Assembly (NCBI GenBank): GCA_913031405.1
Contig: CAJWCX010000027.1
Location: forward strand, 1 to 8,900
DNA from: an uncultured Flavobacteriales bacterium
GTDB taxonomy: Bacteria > Bacteroidota > Bacteroidia > Flavobacteriales_D > Crocinitomicaceae
Length of the DNA stretch: 8,900 bases
Direction of reading: 5' to 3'
Shown here: positions 1-5,565 of the stretch, one piece after another
How the letters are laid out: every line of letters starts with the position of its first letter
Position numbering within the stretch: position 1 is the stretch's first letter
Program-made: the position numbers and the translations under genes
Notes under the pieces: generated by a model
What the model was told of the DNA's origin: nothing
What the model saw: the letters and a program-made list of their open reading frames with translations, nothing else
Database searches by the model: none

Positions 1-531
1 TCTAACAAAGTGAATAAGGTTCTTTCTGAACAAGAGGTTATTCTCAGTGAAATTGATGTGTGTGGTAATGGCGATAATTTGTGTATTCGAGAACCTAAAT
101 TTTTTCCGTTACATGAATTTAAAGAGATGAGTTCGGGATTTGCTCTAAGATTTCATGAGTCGAATGATTCAAATAAACTAAAGATGTGGAAGACATTTGT
201 ATATATACGAAAAGATAAAAAGCTAAAGTGTATAAATAAATTTCAAGGTCCGATCATGGCAAATGATACTAATAAAAGTGATTTCCCTGACTTGTTGATA
301 AGATTAACTGAATTTGAGACCAACAAAAGGTTATTTTATAATTGTTGGTTTAAATACAATTTTGAAAAAGTCGTTTATGAATTTGATTACTGCGATTTAA
401 TACAAGAAAAACCGATGACCAATTCCATGAATCCAATTAAGACTTATGATCACTATACTGCGTCCCCGAAAAATCGTAAAGAGCGGAATGATGAACTTAG
501 ACTGAAATTGAAGAACAAAGGATTATATTAG
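1..531 (+). CDS. Hypothetical protein, probably 5'-truncated by the window edge
   Basis: I do not recognise this protein. The frame is open from base 1 and ends at a TAG at 529-531. A GTG at position 10 would give 173 residues, but no stop precedes it, so the real start may lie upstream. It looks soluble: I see no signal peptide or membrane segment. It is rich in charged and aromatic residues, with a middle section that could be beta-rich (about residues 40-130, including MWKTFVYIRKDKK) and a basic, probably flexible C-terminal tail (about 145-173, ending KNKGLY). Four cysteines are scattered, with no metal-binding spacing. Its last four bases overlap the end of the convergent TIGR02757 gene. 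Codon use is AT-rich like its neighbours, and the long open frame supports it being real. Function is unknown; a lineage-specific protein is possible. Confidence 0.6.
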   Translation, partial: SNKVNKVLSEQEVILSEIDVCGNGDNLCIREPKFFPLHEFKEMSSGFALRFHESNDSNKLKMWKTFVYIRKDKKLKCINKFQGPIMANDTNKSDFPDLLIRLTEFETNKRLFYNCWFKYNFEKVVYEFDYCDLIQEKPMTNSMNPIKTYDHYTASPKNRKERNDELRLKLKNKGLY

Positions 532-1283
532 AGCTCTTTATTAACGCCGATACCGAATAAGGCAAAATCGTATTTAGCAGGGTCATTTGGATCGAATTTG
601 CGAATGGAACACATTAATTCTTCATTCGTTTTCCAATCATTTTGTTTCCTTTTGATTAGGTTTAATTTCCGTGCAATATTCCCAGTGTGAACATCTAACG
701 GTATATATAGCTCATCGGTGGAAATGTTTTTCCATAGACCAAAATCGACACCGTTTTTTGAATCTCTAACCATCCAACGCAAGAACATAATCAATCGTTT
801 ACAAGCTGAGTTTTTGGAGGGATTTGAGAGGTGCTTTTCACTTCGTTTTTCGTGTTCTGTGCTTAAGAATTGACATCTAAAATTAATGATTCGGTTCATG
901 AGATTCTTATTTTGAGTGTCTTTTAAGTCAAAGGCAGATTCTAGTCCCCCTTGAGTGTAAATGTTCTTTAAGCTTCTACAAAAAAAATCAAAATCAACGG
1001 AGTTAAAAGTTCTGTGCACAAAATGGGTATTACGTCTAGATTCATAGTTTTGAATGAATTCAAATGGAGAGTCTCCCCAAATTTTCATAAGGTTTTCTCC
1101 ACTTTTAATAATACTTGATCTATTGCCCCAGGCAATGGTGGCAACAAAAAGGGCGCAAATTTCAATATCCTCTTTTGTTTGATAGCGATGTGGTATTTGA
1201 ATAGGGTCGTTTTTAATGAAATCAATTGTTTCATATTGACAAGCCTTAAAGTCGAGGTATTCTTTGAGATCTTTTTTTTTCAA
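528..1283 (-). CDS. TIGR02757 (DUF2400) family protein, TTG start
   Basis: This 251-residue protein matches what I know of the TIGR02757/DUF2400 family, common in Bacteroidota and of unproven function. Recognisable blocks are DPIQIPHRY (26-34), ATIAWGNR (48-55), CKRLIMFLRWMVR (161-173), GVDFGLW (178-184), IPLDVHTGNIARKLNL (194-209) and the C-terminal FDPNDPAKYDFALFGIGV (230-247). The PLDVHTGN block loosely recalls the VDTHV region of HhH-GPD DNA glycosylases; that is only an impression. The start is TTG at 1283-1281. It is the only conventional start that keeps the N-terminal LKEYLD and DPIQIPH blocks, because the first in-frame ATG is codon 66. The gene follows the lolD-like stop codon with no spacer and in the same frame, and a run of nine A residues comes straight after the TTG. 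It is last in the minus-strand operon and overlaps the plus-strand gene by four bases at its end. Confidence 0.88.
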   Translation of the reverse strand: MKKKDLKEYLDFKACQYETIDFIKNDPIQIPHRYQTKEDIEICALFVATIAWGNRSSIIKSGENLMKIWGDSPFEFIQNYESRRNTHFVHRTFNSVDFDFFCRSLKNIYTQGGLESAFDLKDTQNKNLMNRIINFRCQFLSTEHEKRSEKHLSNPSKNSACKRLIMFLRWMVRDSKNGVDFGLWKNISTDELYIPLDVHTGNIARKLNLIKRKQNDWKTNEELMCSIRKFDPNDPAKYDFALFGIGVNKEL

Positions 1284-1940
1284 TTACATTACAAATTTAC
1301 CATCTATAATGGATAACGAACGGTCTGCCATTTGAGCCAATTCAGTATTGTGAGTAACCAATACAAAAGTTTGTCTATATTCCTCTCTTAACTTAAAAAA
1401 GAGTTCGTGTAATTCTTTAGATGATTGGGTATCTAGATTACCCGAGGGCTCATCTCCGAAAATTATTTTCGGCTGGTTCATCAGTGCTCTACAAACAGCC
1501 GTTCTTTGTTGCTCTCCACCAGATAGTTCTGAGGGTTTATGATTCATTCTATCTTGGAGTCCAACTTTTTCTAAAAACTCGACAGCTTTTTCTTTTGCCT
1601 CTTTTTTTGATAACCCTTTAATTAAGCCAGGAATCATAATATTTTCACATGCTGTAAATTCTGGTAGCAATTGATGAAACTGAAAAATAAAACCTAAAGT
1701 ATCATTTCTAAATTTTGCCAACTGTTTCTCACTTAGATCAAATGGTTTTGTTTCATCTATGACTAATTCCCCGTTGGATGGAGTATCAAGGGTTCCTAAT
1801 ATCTGCAATAAGGTTGTTTTACCAGCCCCTGATGCGCCAATAATAGAAACGATTTCATTTTCTTTTATGGATAAGTCTACTCCTTTTAAAATTTCAAGCT
1901 CGCCGTATGACTTTGTGATATTTTTAGCTTGGAGAATCAT
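1284..1940 (-). CDS. lolD: ABC transporter ATP-binding protein, LolD-like (lipoprotein release)
   Basis: This 218-residue ABC ATPase has every expected motif: Walker A GASGAGKT (35-42), Q-loop with Q87, signature LSGGE (139-143), Walker B IIFGDE (159-164) followed by PSGNLD, and H-loop His197. The stretch FQFHQLLPEFTACENIMIP (86-104) closely resembles the LolD Q-loop region. LolD powers the LolCDE complex, which releases outer-membrane lipoproteins from the inner membrane to the carrier LolA. The protein is cytoplasmic and needs a permease partner. No permease gene lies in this window, which is not unusual where lolD stands apart from lolC/E. The ATG overlaps the ribBA stop codon as ATGA, suggesting translational coupling, and the TIGR02757 gene follows without a gap. 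A related MacB/FtsE-type exporter ATPase is the main alternative. Walker B has Gly where Ala is commoner (FGDEPSGNLD), probably harmless. Confidence 0.88.
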   Translation of the reverse strand: MILQAKNITKSYGELEILKGVDLSIKENEIVSIIGASGAGKTTLLQILGTLDTPSNGELVIDETKPFDLSEKQLAKFRNDTLGFIFQFHQLLPEFTACENIMIPGLIKGLSKKEAKEKAVEFLEKVGLQDRMNHKPSELSGGEQQRTAVCRALMNQPKIIFGDEPSGNLDTQSSKELHELFFKLREEYRQTFVLVTHNTELAQMADRSLSIIDGKFVM

Positions 1941-3151
1941 TTTTTGAGTTTCAGTTGATGCCCCATTTTCTCTTTTTTTGTTTTAAGATAGTCTTCGTTA
2001 TGAATATTACAGTCCACTTCTATTGGGACGGTTTCAGTTATTTCAAGTCCATAACCAATCAAACCTGTTCGTTTTTTAGGATTGTTACTCAGAAGTTTCA
2101 TTTTTTTTACGCCTGTAGATCTTAGTATTTGGGCACCTACACCATAATCTCGAACATCACCTTTAAAGCCTAATTCTAGGTTGGCTTCTAGTGTGTCATA
2201 ACCATCTTCCTGAAGTTTATAAGCCTTCAATTTATTAATGAGTCCAATTCCTCTTCCTTCTTGATTCATATAGAGTACTACTCCTTTTCCTTCTTTTTCA
2301 ATCATTTTCATGGCATCTGCCATTTGATCTCCACAATCGCATCTGAGCGAACCTAGAATGTCACCAGTAAAGCAAGATGAATGTACACGAACGAGAATAG
2401 ATTCATTAGGATCCCATTTCCCCTTAATTAATGCCAGATGTTCCTCACCGGTTGTAATTTGTTTAAAGGCTTTAAGTTTAAAATCTCCAAATTTTGTTGG
2501 AAGTTGAATTTCTACCAATTCTTCAATTAAGGTTTCATGTTCCATCCTGTATGCAATAAGATTCTCAATTGAGATAATTTTTAGATCAAATCTTTTAGCA
2601 ATCTTCATTAATTGAGGAAGACGAGCCATTGAACCATCTTCATTCATAATTTCAACAATTAAGCCAGCAGGTTCAAATCCGGCAAGACGACTTATATCTA
2701 CAGCTGCCTCAGTATGACCCGCTCTTCTAAGGACACCACCTTTTTTTGCTCTTAATGGAAAAATGTGACCAGGCTTACCTAATTCATTTGGTTTCGTATT
2801 TGGTTCAATCAATGCTTGAACTGTTTTGGCTCGATCTGTGGCAGAAATACCTGTTGTACAACCTTTTCCAATGAGATCTACAGAGACAGTAAAAGGGGTA
2901 TCAAAATGAGAATTATTAGAATGAACCATCATTTCAAGACCCAATTCATCACATCTTTCTTCAATAAGTGGGGCACAAATTAAACCTCTTCCGTGAGTTG
3001 CCATAAAATTGATGAGCTCAGGAGTTGCATTTCTTGCTGCCGTCAAAAAATCGCCTTCATTTTCTCGAGATTCATCATCAACAACAATGATGACTCTTCC
3101 CTTTTTGATGTCTTCTAAAGCCTCTTCTATGGTATTTAATTCAAATGACAT
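1937..3151 (-). CDS. ribBA: Bifunctional 3,4-dihydroxy-2-butanone 4-phosphate synthase / GTP cyclohydrolase II
   Basis: This 404-residue fusion supplies both entry reactions of riboflavin synthesis. The RibB half (about 1-203) turns ribulose 5-phosphate into 3,4-dihydroxy-2-butanone 4-phosphate and formate. The RibA half (about 205-385) opens GTP to the diaminopyrimidine precursor. RibB motifs are DDESRENEGD (25-34), HGRGLICAPL (53-62), HIFPLRAKKGGVLRRAGHTEA (129-149, with His146 as the likely metal ligand) and GFEPAGLIVEIMNEDG (158-173). RibA has the zinc cysteines C260, C271 and C273 (C-x10-C-x-C), NQEGRGIGL (296-304), DVRDYGVGAQIL (332-343) and LLSNNPKK (353-360). The lysine-rich tail (about 385-404) resembles that of other Bacteroidota RibBA proteins. 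Both halves look intact. Its ATG lies 33 bases after pepD, too short a leader for an FMN riboswitch, and its stop overlaps the lolD start. It is probably cotranscribed from upstream. Confidence 0.96.
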   Translation of the reverse strand: MSFELNTIEEALEDIKKGRVIIVVDDESRENEGDFLTAARNATPELINFMATHGRGLICAPLIEERCDELGLEMMVHSNNSHFDTPFTVSVDLIGKGCTTGISATDRAKTVQALIEPNTKPNELGKPGHIFPLRAKKGGVLRRAGHTEAAVDISRLAGFEPAGLIVEIMNEDGSMARLPQLMKIAKRFDLKIISIENLIAYRMEHETLIEELVEIQLPTKFGDFKLKAFKQITTGEEHLALIKGKWDPNESILVRVHSSCFTGDILGSLRCDCGDQMADAMKMIEKEGKGVVLYMNQEGRGIGLINKLKAYKLQEDGYDTLEANLELGFKGDVRDYGVGAQILRSTGVKKMKLLSNNPKKRTGLIGYGLEITETVPIEVDCNIHNEDYLKTKKEKMGHQLKLKK

Positions 3152-3184
3152 AATTGTTGTTTAGGTAACTGATTTGTAATCGAT

Positions 3185-4639
3185 TTATTTTATGGGTATA
3201 CTTTTAAGGGTTTCAAGGTAAAATTTCCAGAATTTTTGAACTGAAGAAATTTGAACCTTTTCATCTGGAGAGTGCGCAGCCCTTATATTCGGTCCAAACG
3301 AAATCATGTCTACACCGGGAAGATGCTCTCCTAAAATCCCGCATTCCAATCCTGCATGACATGCTTTCACCTGCGGATCTTCATTGAACATGGTTTTGTA
3401 TAACTTTTCCATGATATCTAATATAATTGAATTCGGATTCGGTTGCCATCCTGGATACTCTCCTGATTGAACGACTTCACAGCCCATATTTTCAAAACAA
3501 GCTTTGATTGTCATGGCGACCTCATCTCTTGTGGAATTTACACTACTTCTTTGAAGCGATTGAGTAATGAATCTCCCATTACCTATTTCCACTCGAGCAA
3601 GGCTTGAAGAGCTTTCTACAAGACCTTCGATATCTGGACTCATCCTGAAAACACCATTGTGTAGAGCCGCTAGAGTGTTGATTATTTTTTGACTTTCTTT
3701 TATAGAGGCACCTTTTTCTATTGATGTCTCTTCCGAAAAGGAAATATCCAGATTCGTTTCTATGGATTTATATTCGTCTTTTAATGTTTTTGTCATCTCT
3801 TGTATAATGTTACTCAATTGATGAGCATCTTCATAAAAAACAGAAATGAGGCATGATGCTTCTCGAGGTATCGCATTTCTCAGACCACCTCCATCAAAGG
3901 AAATAATATTGAGGTCCATATTTTGACTGATTGACCATAAAATTCTTGTAAGCCATTTGTTGGCATTTCCCCTTCCAGAATCAATATCCATCCCAGAATG
4001 TCCACCTAGTAGACCCTTAATGTTTAATTGAATAGTTTTTCTGTTTCCAGAAAGCTCTTCCTCTTGATAGTTGTATTCCGTATTGGTATCTATTCCCCCT
4101 GCACATCCTATTGAAAGTTCGTCATCATCCTCAGTATCTAGGTTCAAAAGAATTTCTCCCTGAAACATGGTTCCGTCCATTTCTTTTGCGCCAGTCATAC
4201 CGGTTTCTTCATCTATTGTAAAAAAAGCCTCCAAAGCAGGGTGGTCTATATCCGTAGCAGAAAGAGTGGCCATAATAGTAGCTACACCAATACCATTGTC
4301 GGCACCAAGTGTGGTGCCGTCTGCATCAATCCAGTCACCGTTCACGCGCATTTTGATACCTTCTTTGTCAAAATCAAATTCAGTTTCTCTATTTTTTTGG
4401 TGAACCATGTCTAGATGCGATTGAAGAATAACCATTTTTCTATCTTCCATGCCAGGACTAGCAGGCTTTCTAATGATTACATTTCCAATTTGATCTTTCA
4501 AGGTCTCCAAACCTAAAGACTTTCCGAAATTCATCATAAATTCAATCACTCGTTCTTCTTTTTTTGAAGGACGAGGCACCTCATTTAAATCTGCAAAATG
4601 ATTCCAAAGCGATAAAGGTTCTACATCTCGTACTGTCAT
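3185..4639 (-). CDS. pepD: Aminoacyl-histidine dipeptidase (PepD-type, peptidase family M20C)
   Basis: This 484-residue cytosolic metallopeptidase matches Escherichia coli PepD in length and motif order. PepD is a two-zinc enzyme that splits dipeptides such as Xaa-His (carnosine-like) and other unblocked dipeptides, recycling amino acids. Metal and catalytic positions, placed by motif, are His75 in QSHLDMVH (with Asp77), bridging Asp114 in LGADNGIG, the catalytic Glu144 and Glu145 in TIDEETG, Asp168 in LNLDTED, and His456 in IRAAHSPDE near the C-terminus. The lid-domain sequence GGHSGMDID (212-220) is also present. The N-terminal LWNHFADLNEVPRPSKKEER is typical of the family and supports the chosen ATG. 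Only three bases separate it from menB upstream, so it is almost certainly in the same transcript. No signal peptide is seen. Everything expected of an active enzyme is present; the exact dipeptide preference cannot be read from the sequence. Confidence 0.94.
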   Translation of the reverse strand: MTVRDVEPLSLWNHFADLNEVPRPSKKEERVIEFMMNFGKSLGLETLKDQIGNVIIRKPASPGMEDRKMVILQSHLDMVHQKNRETEFDFDKEGIKMRVNGDWIDADGTTLGADNGIGVATIMATLSATDIDHPALEAFFTIDEETGMTGAKEMDGTMFQGEILLNLDTEDDDELSIGCAGGIDTNTEYNYQEEELSGNRKTIQLNIKGLLGGHSGMDIDSGRGNANKWLTRILWSISQNMDLNIISFDGGGLRNAIPREASCLISVFYEDAHQLSNIIQEMTKTLKDEYKSIETNLDISFSEETSIEKGASIKESQKIINTLAALHNGVFRMSPDIEGLVESSSSLARVEIGNGRFITQSLQRSSVNSTRDEVAMTIKACFENMGCEVVQSGEYPGWQPNPNSIILDIMEKLYKTMFNEDPQVKACHAGLECGILGEHLPGVDMISFGPNIRAAHSPDEKVQISSVQKFWKFYLETLKSIPIK

Positions 4640-4642
4640 AGG

Positions 4643-5485
4643 TTAAGGGAATTTTGGATATTGTTTAAAATTAGGATCTCTTTTTTCCAGGAATGAATTT
4701 CTTCCTTCCACCGCTTCCTCAGTCATGTAAGCTAGTCGAGTTGCTTCTCCTGCAAATACTTGTTGACCAACCAATCCGTCATCAATAAGGTTAAAAGCAA
4801 ATTTAGACATCTTGATGGCAGTTGGGCTCTTTTTAAGGATTTCTTGTCCCCAATCATATGCAGTTTGCTCCAACTCGTTATGCGTAACCACTTTATTTAC
4901 CATGCCCATTTCATATGCCTCATTTGCGGAATAACTAGCACCTAGGAAAAAAATTTCTCTGGCACGTTTTTGTCCGACTTGTCGGGCAAGGTAAGCAGAT
5001 CCGAATCCACCATCAAAACTTGCAACATCAACATCGGTCTGCTTAAAAATAGCATATTCTTTTGAGGCTAAAGTTAAATCACAAACAACATGAAGACTAT
5101 GTCCACCTCCTACAGCCCAGCCTGGAACTACAGCAATCACTACTTTATTCATAAAACGAATTTGTCTTTGAACATCTAAAATGTTGAATTTGCTGACGCC
5201 ATCAGTTCCTTTGTAACCCCTAGGTGCTCGAACACGTTGGTCGCCTCCTGAGCAAAATGCCCATCCACCATCTTTTGGGGATGGACCTTCTCCCGAAATC
5301 AATACAACCCCTATTTCTTGACTTTCATGACAAATAATCAAAGCATCTAACATTTCATCAACTGTTTTTGGACGAAAAGCATTTCTAACTTCAGGTCTGT
5401 TGATAGCAATACGCGCAACACCATTGCAGTAGTTAAATGTGATGTCTTCGTAAGATTTAACGGAAGTCCAATTTATTTTTGACAT
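4643..5485 (-). CDS. menB: 1,4-dihydroxy-2-naphthoyl-CoA synthase (MenB)
   Basis: This 280-residue crotonase-fold enzyme closes the ring of o-succinylbenzoyl-CoA to 1,4-dihydroxy-2-naphthoyl-CoA in menaquinone synthesis. MenB-specific features are FCSGGDQRVR (77-86), the oxyanion-hole region GWAVGGGHSLHVVCDLTLA (122-140), SFDGGFGSAYLARQVGQKRA (156-175) and YMTEEAVEGRNSF (253-265). By alignment with known MenB enzymes, Ser156, Asp158 and Tyr253 fit the catalytic residues Ser161, Asp163 and Tyr258 of the E. coli enzyme. Asp151, in QTDVDV, sits where E. coli has Gly156, the bicarbonate-binding site; the Mycobacterium enzyme also has Asp there. This one should therefore be the bicarbonate-independent type. 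The ATG at 5485 gives the usual N-terminus. It is probably the first gene of the operon running to 528, and pepD begins three bases after its stop. No other men gene lies in the window. Confidence 0.96.
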   Translation of the reverse strand: MSKINWTSVKSYEDITFNYCNGVARIAINRPEVRNAFRPKTVDEMLDALIICHESQEIGVVLISGEGPSPKDGGWAFCSGGDQRVRAPRGYKGTDGVSKFNILDVQRQIRFMNKVVIAVVPGWAVGGGHSLHVVCDLTLASKEYAIFKQTDVDVASFDGGFGSAYLARQVGQKRAREIFFLGASYSANEAYEMGMVNKVVTHNELEQTAYDWGQEILKKSPTAIKMSKFAFNLIDDGLVGQQVFAGEATRLAYMTEEAVEGRNSFLEKRDPNFKQYPKFP

Positions 5486-5498
5486 AATATTGTTTCTG

Positions 5499-5506
5499 CA
5501 AAAATA
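5499..5506 (-). promoter_or_regulatory. Candidate -7 element upstream of menB
   Basis: On the minus strand this reads TATTTTTG, an exact fit to TAnnTTTG, 13 bases before the menB ATG at 5485. No convincing TTG lies 17-23 bases further upstream. Given the AT-rich sequence, a chance match is quite possible. If real, the operon has its own promoter separate from the hexosaminidase gene, with a very short leader. Confidence 0.25.
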
Positions 5507-5532
5507 ACAACATCAAACGAAAGGAAAGGTTT

Positions 5533-5548
5533 AAACTAATTTTAGTTT
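5533..5548. repeat. AT-rich palindrome in the hexosaminidase-menB gap
   Basis: AAACTA (5533-5538) and TAGTTT (5543-5548) are perfect inverted copies around ATTT, 18 bases past the hexosaminidase stop. The stem has only one G-C pair, and on the minus strand no T-run follows it. It is at best a very weak terminator and might instead be an operator or chance. The rest of the 80-base gap holds nothing else I can identify. Confidence 0.25.
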
Positions 5549-5565
5549 GTTTTTGACAGATTCCA

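Larger units (their letters stand above)
528..5485 (-). other. Probable operon menB-pepD-ribBA-lolD-TIGR02757
   Basis: Five minus-strand genes follow one another with gaps of 3, 33, -4 and 0 bases. The ribBA/lolD junction is an ATGA overlap, and the lolD/TIGR02757 junction is a TAA directly followed by TTG. No gap has room for a strong terminator. The functions are mixed: menaquinone, riboflavin, dipeptide breakdown, lipoprotein export and one unknown. Operon status is inferred from spacing alone. The hexosaminidase gene, 80 bases upstream of menB, may or may not be cotranscribed. Confidence 0.75.

Noticed and set aside
1270..1290. A frameshift or assembly error in the A9 run splitting one gene into two
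   Set aside because: The lolD-like and TIGR02757 proteins are each complete for their families and already share a frame, so no base change is needed to explain the junction.
1421..1621. Plus-strand open frame opposite the lolD-like gene
   Set aside because: It lies wholly within a conserved ABC ATPase gene and its translation has no family likeness. The same applies to the antisense or alternative frames at 1759-1947, 4167-4403, 4760-4945, 5763-5963, 6786-7055, 6811-6993 and 7635-7817.
3152..3184. FMN riboswitch before ribBA
   Set aside because: The gap to pepD is only 33 bases, far too short for the FMN aptamer, and no conserved elements are seen.
5533..5548. The AT-rich palindrome as a true intrinsic terminator for the hexosaminidase gene
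   Set aside because: It has a six-pair stem with a single G-C pair and no following T-run on the minus strand. It is kept only as a low-confidence repeat.
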